DNA from: Parapedobacter tibetensis
GTDB lineage: Bacteria; Bacteroidota; Bacteroidia; Sphingobacteriales; Sphingobacteriaceae
DNA length: 64,000 bases
Direction: 5' to 3'
Assembly (NCBI RefSeq): GCF_024643205.1
Contig: NZ_JAMKQJ010000013.1
Span: 1 to 64,000 of the forward strand
Below are positions 1 to 8,717 of the stretch, piece after piece. Each line of letters opens with the position of its first letter. The stretch's first letter is position 1. The position numbers were made by a program, and so were the translations under genes. Under the pieces are notes generated by a model that did no database searches, was not told the origin of the DNA, and was given only the letters and a program-made list of their open reading frames with translations.

Positions 1-1
1 A

Positions 2-2968
2 ACGGTAAGTGAGGGACCGGTAGCGGTGGATGATACAACCACCACGACACCGGATACGCCGGTGACCATACCGGTATTGGACAACGATACCCCGGGTGAT
101 GCACCGCTGGATTCCACAACGGTAACCATCACCACCCCACCGACGAACGGTACGGTGGAAGTTGACCCTGAAACGGGTGACATCACCTACACACCGGATC
201 CGGGTTATACCGGACCGGATACCTTCGAGTATACCGTGGACGATGAAAACGGCGTACCAAGTAATCCGGCTACCGTGACGGTCGACGTTGTTGAACCGGA
301 GCCACCTGTGGCGAACGACGACGGGGCCATGACGCCAGTCAACACACCGGTGACCATCCCCGTCCTTGATAACGACGAGGAAGGTGACGCGCCGCTGGAT
401 TCCACAACGGTGACCATCACCACCCCGCCGACAAACGGAACGGTGGAGGTCGATCCGGTAACAGGCGAAGTGACCTACACGCCGGATGACGGCTTCACCG
501 GCGAGGATACCTTAGAATACACCGTGGACGACGAGAACGGCATGCCAAGCAATCCGGCTACCGTAACCATCACCATCGTGGAAGGTCCGGAAGCCAATGA
601 TGACGAGACCTCCACCANGGAAGTGGATCCGGTAACAGGTGAAGTGACCTATACGCCGGATGACGGATTCACCGGTGAAGACACCTTCGAGTATATGGTA
701 GACGACGAGAACGGTGTGCCGAGTAATCCGGCGACTGTAGCCGTCACCATCGTGGATGGCCCCGTGGCCAATGACGACGGAACCACAACAACACCGGATA
801 CGCCGGTGACCATACCGGTATTGGATAACGATACCCCGGGCGATGCACCGCTGGATTCCACAACGGTGACCATCACCACACCACCGACGCACGGTACGGT
901 GGAAGTCGACCCTGAAACGGGTGTCATCACCTACACACCGGATCCCGGTTTCGAGGGTGAGGATACCTTCGAGTATACCGTGGATGACGAGAACGGTGTG
1001 CCGAGCAATCCGGCGACTGTAGCCGTCACCATCGTGGATGGCCCCGTGGCCAATGACGACGGAACCACAACAACACCGGATACGCCGGTGACCATACCGG
1101 TATTGGATAACGATACCCCGGGCGATGCACCGCTGGATTCCACAACGGTGACCATCACCACACCACCGACGAACGGTACGGTGGAAGTCGACCCTGAAAC
1201 GGGTGACATCACCTACACACCGGATCCCGGTTTCGAGGGTGAGGATACCTTCGAGTATACCGTGGATGACGAGAACGGTGTGCCGAGCAATCCGGCTACC
1301 GTGACGGTCGACGTAGCCGAACCGCAACCACCAATGGCCAACGACGACGGGGCCATGACCCCAATCAACACGCCGGTGACCATACCTGTACTCGACAATG
1401 ACGAGGAAGGTGACGCGCCGCTGGATTCCACCACGGTGACCATCACCACGCCTCCGACAAACGGAACGGTGGAAGTCGACCCCGTAACCGGCGAAGTGAC
1501 CTATACACCGAATCCGGGTTATACCGGACCGGATACCTTCGAGTATACCGTGGACGACGAGAACGGTGTGCCGAGCAATCCGGCTACCGTAACCGTCACC
1601 ATCGTGGATGGTCCCGAGGCCAATGACGATGTGGCCATCACCATCCCGGACGCGCCTGTGACCATCCCCGTACTTGACAATGACGAGGAAGGCGACTCCC
1701 CCATCGATCCGACAACGGTGATTATCACCACACCACCGACGAACGGCACGGTGGAAGTCGACCCTGAAACGGGTGATATCACCTATACACCGGATCCCGG
1801 TTTCGAGGGCGAGGATACCTTCGAATACACCGTGGACGACGAGAACGGCGTACCATCCAACCCAGCGACGGTTACCGTTGTGGTAGCCGAACCCGTGGGC
1901 CCGATGGCGAACGACGACGGGGCGATGACGCCAATCAACACACCGGTGACCATCCCTGTACTCGACAATGACGAGGAAGGCGATGCGCCGCTGGATTCCA
2001 CCACGGTGACCATCACCACCCTGCCGACAAACGGAACGGTTGAGGTCGATCCGGTAACAGGCGAAGTGATCTATACACCGGATGACGGCTTCACCGGCGA
2101 GGATACCTTCGAATACACCGTGGATGACGAGAACGGTGTGCCGTCGAATGTAGCAATGGTAACCGTCACCATCGTGGAAGGTCCGGAAGCCAATGATGAC
2201 GAGACCTCCACCACCCCGGGTACACCGGTGACCATACCGGTATTGGATAATGATACCCCGGGTGATGCACCGCTGGATTCCACCATGGTGACCATCACCA
2301 CCCCGCCGACGAACGGCACGGTGGAAGTCGACCCTGAAACGGGTGATATCACCTATACACCGGATCCCGGTTTCGAGGGCGAGGATACCTTCGAATACAC
2401 CGTGGACGACGAGAACGGCGTACCATCCAACCCAGCGACGGTTACCGTTGTGGTAGCCGAACCCGTGGGCCCGATGGCGAACGACGACGGGGCGATGACG
2501 CCAATCAACACACCGGTGACCATCCCTGTCCTTGATAATGACGAGGAAGGCGATGCGCCACTGGATTCCACCACGGTGACCATCACCACCCTGCCGACAA
2601 ACGGAACGGTGGAGGTCGATCCGGTAACAGGCGAAGTGACCTACACGCCGGATGACGGCTTCACCGGCGAGGATACCTTAGAATACACCGTGGACGACGA
2701 GAACGGCATGCCAAGCAATCCGGCTACCGTAACCATCACCATCGTGGAAGGTCCGGAAGCCAATGATGACGAGACCTCCACCACCCCGGGTACACCGGTG
2801 ACCATACCGGTATTGGATAATGACGAGGAAGGCGACTCCCCCATCGATCCGACAAAGGTGACCATCACCACCCCACCGACAAATGGTACGGTGGAAGTCG
2901 ACCCTGAAACGGGTGACATCACCTACACACCGGATCCCGGTTTCGAGGGCGAGGATACCTTCGAGTAG
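2..2968 (+). CDS. Giant Ig-like repeat surface adhesin (N-terminal part, 5' partial, ends at an in-frame stop)
   Basis: The reading frame is open from the left edge, so the true start and signal peptide lie outside the window. The product is tandem Ig/cadherin-like units of about 94 residues. Each opens with an ANDD motif, continues with a proline/threonine-rich strand containing VTIPVLDND, then NGTVEVDP, an aromatic YTPD segment and DTFEYTVDDENG. This matches Pfam Big_9 / cadherin-like stalk repeats of Bacteroidetes surface proteins. Strongly acidic composition and repeated D/N clusters suggest calcium-stiffened repeats (inference). The frame stops at TAG 2966-2968, but the same repeats resume at once in the same frame and run to a T9SS C-terminal domain at 4432, so this is probably one gene split by a nonsense change or a sequence error. 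An undetermined base at 618 marks missing repeat sequence. A PorP/SprF gene and an OmpA-family gene follow on the same strand. Confidence 0.8.
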   Translation, partial: TVSEGPVAVDDTTTTTPDTPVTIPVLDNDTPGDAPLDSTTVTITTPPTNGTVEVDPETGDITYTPDPGYTGPDTFEYTVDDENGVPSNPATVTVDVVEPEPPVANDDGAMTPVNTPVTIPVLDNDEEGDAPLDSTTVTITTPPTNGTVEVDPVTGEVTYTPDDGFTGEDTLEYTVDDENGMPSNPATVTITIVEGPEANDDETSTXEVDPVTGEVTYTPDDGFTGEDTFEYMVDDENGVPSNPATVAVTIVDGPVANDDGTTTTPDTPVTIPVLDNDTPGDAPLDSTTVTITTPPTHGTVEVDPETGVITYTPDPGFEGEDTFEYTVDDENGVPSNPATVAVTIVDGPVANDDGTTTTPDTPVTIPVLDNDTPGDAPLDSTTVTITTPPTNGTVEVDPETGDITYTPDPGFEGEDTFEYTVDDENGVPSNPATVTVDVAEPQPPMANDDGAMTPINTPVTIPVLDNDEEGDAPLDSTTVTITTPPTNGTVEVDPVTGEVTYTPNPGYTGPDTFEYTVDDENGVPSNPATVTVTIVDGPEANDDVAITIPDAPVTIPVLDNDEEGDSPIDPTTVIITTPPTNGTVEVDPETGDITYTPDPGFEGEDTFEYTVDDENGVPSNPATVTVVVAEPVGPMANDDGAMTPINTPVTIPVLDNDEEGDAPLDSTTVTITTLPTNGTVEVDPVTGEVIYTPDDGFTGEDTFEYTVDDENGVPSNVAMVTVTIVEGPEANDDETSTTPGTPVTIPVLDNDTPGDAPLDSTMVTITTPPTNGTVEVDPETGDITYTPDPGFEGEDTFEYTVDDENGVPSNPATVTVVVAEPVGPMANDDGAMTPINTPVTIPVLDNDEEGDAPLDSTTVTITTLPTNGTVEVDPVTGEVTYTPDDGFTGEDTLEYTVDDENGMPSNPATVTITIVEGPEANDDETSTTPGTPVTIPVLDNDEEGDSPIDPTKVTITTPPTNGTVEVDPETGDITYTPDPGFEGEDTFE
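618..618. other. Undetermined base marking a probable assembly gap inside the repeat array
   Basis: The sequence jumps from the start of one repeat (ETST) straight to its middle (EVDP) across a single N. Neighbouring units have about 40 residues between these points. The unit spacing drops from about 285 to about 174 bp here. The N is therefore best read as a collapsed or bridged gap that hides at least about 110 bp, and possibly a whole number of further repeats. Confidence 0.85.
2966..2968 (+). other. In-frame TAG replacing a conserved tyrosine codon
   Basis: All other units read TTCGAGTAT or TTCGAGTAC (or close variants) at this point, giving FEYTVDDENG. Here the codon is TAG, one base from TAT. 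The frame before and after is unchanged and the next unit has TAT. It is either a real nonsense mutation in a duplicated repeat or a consensus error where reads from repeats were mixed. Confidence 0.9.
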
Positions 2969-2971
2969 ACC

Positions 2972-4432
2972 GTGGACGACGAGAACGGCGTACCGAGCAA
3001 TCCGGCTACCGTAACCATCACCATCGTGGAAGGTCCGGAAGCCAATGATGACGAGACCTCCACCACCCCGGGTACACCGGTGACCATACCGGTATTGGAT
3101 AATGACGAGGAAGGCGACTCCCCCATCGATCCGACAAAGGTGACCATCACCACCCCACCGACAAATGGTACGGTGGAAGTCGACCCTGAAACGGGTGACA
3201 TCACCTACACACCGGATCCCGGTTTCGAGGGCGAGGATACCTTCGAGTATACCGTGGACGACGAGAACGGCGTACCGAGCAATCCGGCTACCGTGACGGT
3301 CGACGTTGTTGAACCGGAGCCACCTGTGGCCAATGATGATGACATCATGACAACGGTCAATACGCCGGTGAGCATCCCTGTTCTTGATAATGACGAGGAA
3401 GGTGACGCACCACTGGATCCAACCACGGTGACCATCACCACACCACCGACAAACGGTACGGTTGAGGTTGATCCCGTGACCGGCGAAGTGACCTACACGC
3501 CGGATGACGGTTTCGAGGGTGAGGATACCTTCGAGTACACCGTGGATGACGAGAACGGTGTGCCGTCGAATGTAGCAATGGTAACCGTCACCATCGTGGA
3601 AGGTCCGGAAGCCAATGATGACGAGACCTCCACCACCCCGGGTGCACCGGTGACCATCCCGGTATTGGATAACGATACCCCAGGTGACGTACCACTGGAT
3701 CCGACGACGGTGACCATCACCACTCCGCCGACTAACGGTACGGTAGCTGTGGATCCGGTAACAGGTGACATCACCTACACACCGAATCCTGGTTATACCG
3801 GATCCGATACCTTCCAGTATACCGTAAAGGATGAAAACAGCATGCCAAGCGATCCGGTAACCGTTATGATAACCGTTGCAGAACCGGAACCTCCAGTTGC
3901 CAATGACGACACGGCCGAGACACTGGCTGAGACAGCGGTGACCATTCCGGTACTGAATAACGACGAAGAGGGCGATGCCCCGATCGATTCCGCTACGGTA
4001 ACCATCGTTACCCCGCCGACCAACGGTACGGTGACTGTGAACACCGACGGTACGGTAGTATACACGCCCAACCCCGGCTTCATTGGTGAAGATACCTTTA
4101 CGTACACGGTAGAAGATGAAAATGGAAATCCATCAAATACGGCTACAGTAGTTGTACAAGTAACGGCCAGGCCAGTGTTTGTCCCCAATATATTCACGCC
4201 GAATGGTGACGGAATGAATGACCGGTTTGAGATTATAGGAAAAGAGGCTTATGACCGGATTGAAGTGACCGTCTTTAATCGCTGGGGCAATGAAATATAT
4301 CGCAACATGAATTACAACAACGATTGGGGCGGTCAAGACCTGAGAGAAGGCACCTACTATTACTTAGTTAGATTAATCAGGACCAACCAAGAGGAAACCT
4401 TAAAAGGATGGGTACTGATAAAAAGACAATAA
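2972..4432 (+). CDS. C-terminal part of the same adhesin, with T9SS type B (gliding/CHU_C) sorting domain
   Basis: This is the in-frame continuation of the upstream repeat protein after the TAG codon. The first possible start is a GTG within a repeat, there is no signal peptide, and an independent gene is unlikely. It contains about five more Ig-like units, then a C-terminal domain of about 85 residues from about nt 4180. That domain begins VFVPNIFTPNGDGMNDRF, continues with VFNRWGNEIY and NNDWGG, and ends with EGTYYYLVRL and a short basic tail. These are hallmarks of the gliding-motility-associated C-terminal domain (TIGR04131, type B T9SS signal), which directs export across the outer membrane and needs a PorP/SprF-family protein, encoded next door here. 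Without readthrough or correction of the stop codon, the upstream repeats would be made without this export signal. The last one or two repeats differ more from the consensus than the inner ones, as is usual at array ends. Confidence 0.8.
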   Translation: MDDENGVPSNPATVTITIVEGPEANDDETSTTPGTPVTIPVLDNDEEGDSPIDPTKVTITTPPTNGTVEVDPETGDITYTPDPGFEGEDTFEYTVDDENGVPSNPATVTVDVVEPEPPVANDDDIMTTVNTPVSIPVLDNDEEGDAPLDPTTVTITTPPTNGTVEVDPVTGEVTYTPDDGFEGEDTFEYTVDDENGVPSNVAMVTVTIVEGPEANDDETSTTPGAPVTIPVLDNDTPGDVPLDPTTVTITTPPTNGTVAVDPVTGDITYTPNPGYTGSDTFQYTVKDENSMPSDPVTVMITVAEPEPPVANDDTAETLAETAVTIPVLNNDEEGDAPIDSATVTIVTPPTNGTVTVNTDGTVVYTPNPGFIGEDTFTYTVEDENGNPSNTATVVVQVTARPVFVPNIFTPNGDGMNDRFEIIGKEAYDRIEVTVFNRWGNEIYRNMNYNNDWGGQDLREGTYYYLVRLIRTNQEETLKGWVLIKRQ

Positions 4433-4448
4433 GAAGTAGGTCATAGAA

Positions 4449-4485
4449 CCAAGCGGTTGGCAAGATGAACCTGCCAACCGCTTGG
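4449..4485 (+). terminator. Hairpin after the adhesin gene
   Basis: A perfect 14-bp inverted repeat (4449-4462 and 4472-4485, GC-rich, arm CCAAGCGGTTGGCA) with a 9-nt loop lies 17 nt after the adhesin stop codon. No clear T-run follows, so it may be an attenuator or an mRNA-stabilizing stem rather than a full intrinsic terminator. An ATG at 4465 falls inside the loop and is unlikely to be used as a start. Confidence 0.65.
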
Positions 4486-4518
4486 ATTGAGGGCATCACA
4501 GTTGAAAAAACATACAAT

Positions 4519-5535
4519 ATGGATACGCAGAACATAAAGAAACTACTGGTGATAACGGGACTGGTTTTCGGTTTGTTGCATGCCAAGGCACAGCAAAACA
4601 TCCAGTTTACACAGTACATATTCAATTCAATGAGTGTCAATCCAGCATATGCGGGTTATAAAGAAGAATGGTTCGGTCAATTAGGCCTGCGGAGTCAGTG
4701 GGTGGGCCTAGATGGGGCTCCAGAAACAGGGGTGCTATCCGTGGACGGGTTGATTGACCCGCTCAATAAGCGACATGGTATAGGTTTACAAATCATCACG
4801 GACCGATTAGGCCCACAGACAGCATCCTCGGCATATGCAAATTATGCCTTCCGTCTTCGGTTAAATGAGGAAGATACACAGCGGCTAAGTTTTGGCATAG
4901 GTGCTGGTGTTACCCAATATAGCTTAAACGGCGATGTATTGAATCCCGTTAACGACGGAGATCCCTTGGTGCCCCCTGGAAGAATCAATAATTTTATTCC
5001 CGATATCCGCTTCGGCATCTATTACTACAACCCGCGCTGGTATGCAGGGGTATCGGTCATGGATCTCCTTTCGGGTGATCAAAGCAACAACATCTTCCGG
5101 TGGGATAATACAACGACAGACAATATCCGTCGGAAACGGCATATGTATTTCATGGGCGGTATGCTCTTCGATCTCAGCGAGGGCACAAAACTACGCCCCA
5201 GCGTGCTGGTAAAGGAAGATTTCACTGGGCCGACTAGCTTGGATCTGAATGCCATGTTCATATTCGGGAACCGCTTTTGGATAGGCGGGGGTTGGCGCAC
5301 CGGGGTAACCGCCTTCAAACGAGACTACGAGCGGTACACGGGCAACAGCCTGAGCAGTCGCAATTCGATATCCGCCATTGCCCAGCTCTATGTCACGCAA
5401 GCCCTACGTGTTGGTTATTCCTATGACCACATCTTAAGTCGGCTGAGCGGTGTGCAGAACGGATCGCACGAAGTAACCTTGGGTATTACTTTTGGCAAAT
5501 TGAACCAACGGATGCTTAGTCCAAGATTTTTTTAA
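4519..5535 (+). CDS. PorP/SprF family T9SS outer-membrane protein
   Basis: A 338-residue protein. Start ATG 4519 is preferred over the in-frame ATG at 4465 because it begins a good signal peptide (MDTQNIKKLLVITGLVFGLL, cleavage after HAKA). The upstream ATG sits in a hairpin loop. The mature protein begins QNIQFTQYIFNSMSVNPAYAG, the conserved opening of the PorP/SprF family, and continues with alternating amphipathic strands typical of a small beta-barrel, such as YANYAFRLRL, FGIGAGVTQY and WYAGVSVMDL. Family members sit in the outer membrane and are needed for secretion or attachment of type B C-terminal-domain cargo such as SprB. Its position directly after an adhesin with that domain, and 24 nt before an OmpA-family gene, supports a dedicated partner role. 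Which of the many paralogues it is cannot be told from sequence alone. Confidence 0.93.
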   Translation: MDTQNIKKLLVITGLVFGLLHAKAQQNIQFTQYIFNSMSVNPAYAGYKEEWFGQLGLRSQWVGLDGAPETGVLSVDGLIDPLNKRHGIGLQIITDRLGPQTASSAYANYAFRLRLNEEDTQRLSFGIGAGVTQYSLNGDVLNPVNDGDPLVPPGRINNFIPDIRFGIYYYNPRWYAGVSVMDLLSGDQSNNIFRWDNTTTDNIRRKRHMYFMGGMLFDLSEGTKLRPSVLVKEDFTGPTSLDLNAMFIFGNRFWIGGGWRTGVTAFKRDYERYTGNSLSSRNSISAIAQLYVTQALRVGYSYDHILSRLSGVQNGSHEVTLGITFGKLNQRMLSPRFF

Positions 5536-5559
5536 TTATCAATTATTAAGAGTTTCGAA

Positions 5560-7554
5560 ATGGAAAGAATGGACATAAAAGATAACGCATTGGCCAAGTT
5601 CTACCTGTCGATGGTTACATTTGTTTCGCTGTTTATCACGGCAACAGTTTTATCCATCGTACCGGTTCATGCGCAGGAGCAACTGGGATTACGCGATCGT
5701 GCCGAAGAACTATACCGTAAATATGAATATGCCCATGCGGCAGCAGCCTATGTTAAACTGGCTGACCGAAAAAAGCCCCGTCTAGAAGACCTAGAGCGTT
5801 TGGCAGATTGTTATGAAAAGATGAATGACTATGAATCTGCGGAAAACTGGTATGCCCGTGTGATTCAAGACGAGAAGAGTGATGCAGCGAACCTGATAAA
5901 ATATGGCAGTGTTCTGAAGACTAATGGAAAATATGCAGAAGCCCGAAAACAATTTGAAGCGTATGCCAGCCAAACTGGCGATGCTGAAGCCGTTGCGATC
6001 GACATTGCAGGCTGTGATTCGGCTGTTGTATGGATGGCTAACCCGACAGCACATTACCTGCGCAATGAAGCAAACATCAATACCGCTTTATCCGAGTTTT
6101 CGGCCTACCCCCTTAACAATAAAATTTACTATACCGGTGAGCCCGATGCAAACATGTTCAATACGACCTATGGCTGGACAGGAAATACATTTCTACGCGT
6201 GTACACGGCGGACCGTTCAACGGACAATAGCTTAAGCCAGCCGACCATTGCTCCCGCTGGGCTCAATAGTGAACCTTATCACATCGGACCGGTAGCAGCC
6301 GACAAAGATGGAAACACGCTCTACGTTACCCGAACGTATCCAGGTAAAGAAGGGGAGCGAACAAGAGAAGCCAGAAAAAAATACCGGACAAGTAAACTGG
6401 AGCTGTATACCTATACAAAAGACAACGATGAATGGAAACCCGCAGCTTTTCCCTATAATAACATCAAGGAATACTCCGTCGGCCATGCCACGCTAAGCGA
6501 AGACGGTAACACGTTGTATTTTGTGTCTGACATGCCCAGTGGTCATGGCGGCACCGACATCTGGTACTGCGAGCGACAAACGGATGGTACCTGGGGTACC
6601 CCTATCAATGTCGGAAGCACCATCAACAGTGCAGGCGATGAAATGTTCCCAAATATTGGTTCCGATGGGGCGCTGTACTTTTCCAGCGATGGCTTTGCCG
6701 GCATGGGAGGACTCGATGTTTTCAAAACACAGGGCAATAAATCCACGTGGAGCAGCCCCGAAAATCTGGGATTTCCTGTCAATTCTGCCAGAGACGACTT
6801 CGCATACATCGCGGTTTATGAAGGAGATGCAAATGTATCAGGCTACTTATCCTCCAACCGCCGGGACGGCCGTGGTGGTGATGACATTTATTCATTTTCT
6901 TATGAGAAACCTAGGATTATCATTATCCTGATTGGAACCACTTCAGACAAAAGTACAGGGGAGCGCCTTCCTGCCACCTCGGTAACATTATACGACGGCG
7001 AGCGAGAGATTATCGCTAAGAAGAACAGCGACCAGCAAGGCAAATTCGAGTTTGTACTTGATCGCGACCAACGCTATACAGTTTTGGGACGGAAAGAGGG
7101 TTACCATGCAGACTCGGCGAAAGTAAGTACGGAAGGCATCACCAAATCAGATACGCTCGAAGTTGCTTTATTGTTGGAGCCTATTTTCGAAGTGGGACAA
7201 ACATTTGAGCTGGAGAATATCTACTATGATTTTGACAAACATAACATCCGTCCGGATGCGGCCGAAATTTTGGATGAGTTGGTTCGTACCATGCGTGACC
7301 ATCCGACACTGAAGATTGAATTGTCAAGCCACACGGATTCCCGTGGAAGCGATGCATACAACGTTGCCTTGTCACAACGACGGGCCGAGGCAGCCGTGGA
7401 TTACTTAGTATCCAAGGGTATTGCCCGCGACCGAATGCAAGCAGCGGGTTATGGAGAACGCAGGTTGGTCAACCATTGTTCGGATGGTGTGTCTTGCTCA
7501 CGTGCAGAACACCAAGCCAACCGCAGGACAGAGGTGACCGTGTTGGAATATTAA
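5560..7554 (+). CDS. PorE-like TPR / PD40 beta-propeller / carboxypeptidase-regulatory / OmpA protein
   Basis: A 664-residue exported protein with a signal peptide at residues 1-38 (cleavage after VPVHA). Domains in order are: TPR-like helices, about 45-155 (YRKYEYAHAAAAYVKLAD, then LERLADCYEKMNDYESAENW); a WD40/PD40-type propeller, about 160-450 (repeated LYFVSDMPSGHGGTDIW and LYFSSDGFAGMGGLDVF motifs); a carboxypeptidase-regulatory-like sandwich, about 452-542; and an OmpA C-terminal peptidoglycan-binding domain, about 547-664, with IYYDFDKHNIRPDA, SSHTDSRGSDAYN and SQRRAEAAVDYL. This order and length match PorE of the type IX secretion system, which links the outer-membrane complex to peptidoglycan. 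Bacteroidetes carry several paralogues that travel with PorP/SprF genes, so this may be a cassette-specific copy rather than the core PorE. It is probably co-transcribed with the PorP/SprF gene. Confidence 0.92.
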   Translation: MERMDIKDNALAKFYLSMVTFVSLFITATVLSIVPVHAQEQLGLRDRAEELYRKYEYAHAAAAYVKLADRKKPRLEDLERLADCYEKMNDYESAENWYARVIQDEKSDAANLIKYGSVLKTNGKYAEARKQFEAYASQTGDAEAVAIDIAGCDSAVVWMANPTAHYLRNEANINTALSEFSAYPLNNKIYYTGEPDANMFNTTYGWTGNTFLRVYTADRSTDNSLSQPTIAPAGLNSEPYHIGPVAADKDGNTLYVTRTYPGKEGERTREARKKYRTSKLELYTYTKDNDEWKPAAFPYNNIKEYSVGHATLSEDGNTLYFVSDMPSGHGGTDIWYCERQTDGTWGTPINVGSTINSAGDEMFPNIGSDGALYFSSDGFAGMGGLDVFKTQGNKSTWSSPENLGFPVNSARDDFAYIAVYEGDANVSGYLSSNRRDGRGGDDIYSFSYEKPRIIIILIGTTSDKSTGERLPATSVTLYDGEREIIAKKNSDQQGKFEFVLDRDQRYTVLGRKEGYHADSAKVSTEGITKSDTLEVALLLEPIFEVGQTFELENIYYDFDKHNIRPDAAEILDELVRTMRDHPTLKIELSSHTDSRGSDAYNVALSQRRAEAAVDYLVSKGIARDRMQAAGYGERRLVNHCSDGVSCSRAEHQANRRTEVTVLEY

Positions 7555-7561
7555 TGGGTAA

Positions 7562-7614
7562 AATTATATTTAAGGGTTACGAATGGTTTTCATTCGTAAC
7601 CCTTAAATATAATT
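7562..7614. terminator. Long perfect hairpin between convergent genes (bidirectional terminator)
   Basis: Two 24-nt arms (7562-7585 and 7591-7614) pair perfectly around a 5-nt GTTTT loop. The arms have a GC-containing core (AAGGGTTACGAATG) and A/T-rich ends. The hairpin starts 8 nt after the plus-strand OmpA-family stop and ends 13 nt before the stop of the minus-strand regulator gene, so it can serve both. Confidence 0.85.
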
Positions 7615-7627
7615 CACTTGGCAAATC

Positions 7628-8659
7628 TTACAAAGAGGCCCTCAAAGTTAAATAAAATGGCACCTCTTCATGCCTGCGAGAATTGTCAAGTATGAGTTGA
7701 GCGGCAACTGTGCCCATCCGTTTAAAATCGGTTGATATGGTCGTAATACCATCTAAAATAAATTTCTTAAGTGGTGTTTCGTTATAGGAAATGATGCCTA
7801 CCTGTTTTCCTATTTTTAACTTAAGGGATATAACCCTGTCCAATAATTTCACTAGGTCATCTTCCATCAGGTTGATGTAGACTTCTCCCTCGGCAATTGG
7901 CTCTTGCATGATGTCGCTAACCAACAAATGGTTAAATGCATACTGTTGGCAAAAACGGTAGAACCCTTTGATAATGCCTTTTGGAAAGTAGCTTTTATCT
8001 GGAAAAATTAGCTTGATGGTGTGGTATTTACTTAATTTTTCTTTTGCCTGTTCAAGTGCGTTGTAAATATCATTTTCAAAATTTTCATACACAACAGCAT
8101 ATTCCCCGTCGACGTCCGGCACTAATTTATCGAGCAAGACCAACTTATCCTTCGGGATTGTATTGATAATCTCCGCAGCTTTGTCACGTCCTTCTATAAA
8201 ATGAGGTATGATTACGTAGTGGGTGTATTCCTGCCTGAGGTTTTGAAACAGCTTCTTGAAAAGAGATAAGTCGTTGTTGTAAATGTAGAAATCCACAAAG
8301 GCATCGCTTCCGATGGCCTGCACAAAGGAATCATAAACAATTTTCTTGTGTGCACTCAGTTTGTTAAAAAAAAGTACGATCTGGAGCTTTCGCTTAAAGT
8401 CTGCATTGGTGATGTAGTATCCCTTGCCCGGTACAGATCCCAATACGCCCAGTTGCTTGAGGTGCTTGTACCCCTTTTCAGCCGTATCACGCGATATCTC
8501 AAGCACATAGCTCAACTCATTGATAGACGGGAGCATATCGTCTTTTTTTATCTTCCCTGCACCCACAGCGTTGATCACTGCATTAGCCAATTGCAGGTAT
8601 TTGGGCGTGGCAGCATATTCGTTGATATGAATATGGTCCAATATGTTTATGGGTTTCAT
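7628..8659 (-). CDS. GntR-family transcriptional regulator with a LacI-like sugar-binding domain
   Basis: A 343-residue cytoplasmic protein without a signal peptide. Residues about 15-82 form a GntR winged helix-turn-helix: PKYLQLANAVINAVGAGKI, then LPSINELSYVLEISRDTAEK and LKQLGVLGSVPGKGYYI. The remainder resembles a type I periplasmic-binding-protein fold (Peripla_BP_3-like), as in AraR-type regulators that bind a sugar and release their operator. It is the last minus-strand gene, 58 bp after the GH106 gene in an operon that also holds rhaM. A monosaccharide from pectin such as L-rhamnose, L-arabinose or galacturonate is therefore a reasonable ligand guess, but nothing in the sequence identifies it. 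No hybrid two-component system, AraC protein or sigma/anti-sigma pair is present, so this is the only visible candidate regulator of the region. Confidence 0.88.
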   Translation of the reverse strand: MKPINILDHIHINEYAATPKYLQLANAVINAVGAGKIKKDDMLPSINELSYVLEISRDTAEKGYKHLKQLGVLGSVPGKGYYITNADFKRKLQIVLFFNKLSAHKKIVYDSFVQAIGSDAFVDFYIYNNDLSLFKKLFQNLRQEYTHYVIIPHFIEGRDKAAEIINTIPKDKLVLLDKLVPDVDGEYAVVYENFENDIYNALEQAKEKLSKYHTIKLIFPDKSYFPKGIIKGFYRFCQQYAFNHLLVSDIMQEPIAEGEVYINLMEDDLVKLLDRVISLKLKIGKQVGIISYNETPLKKFILDGITTISTDFKRMGTVAAQLILDNSRRHEEVPFYLTLRASL

Positions 8660-8717
8660 GGCAAGCGCTGGTTTTTTACGCCCTAAAGATAAGCGGTTAA
8701 TTCAAGAATGGCATATT

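Larger units (their letters stand above)
20..4150 (+). repeat. Tandem coding repeats of about 282-288 bp (about 15 units)
   Basis: Units begin near nt 23, 311, 592, 766, 1050, 1338, 1620, 1908, 2190, 2478, 2760, 3042, 3330, 3615 and 3900. The DNA, not only the protein, is highly conserved between units. The units starting near 2760 and 3042 look almost base-for-base identical across a 282-bp period, with the TAG/TAT difference as a visible exception. This points to recent duplication or gene conversion. The 592 unit is cut short by the undetermined base at 618. Confidence 0.93.

Noticed and set aside
20..4150. Possible CRISPR-like array
   Set aside because: The repeats are about 285 bp, contiguous and protein-coding, with no spacers.
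205..4197. Many open minus-strand frames of 70-270 codons across the adhesin array
   Set aside because: They recur once per repeat, are antisense shadows of a low-stop repetitive sequence, and have serine/valine/glycine-rich low-complexity products with no start signals.
4465..4518. Upstream ATG for the first PorP/SprF gene
   Set aside because: It lies in the loop of the 4449-4485 hairpin, and the residues it adds would precede a complete signal peptide that starts at 4519.
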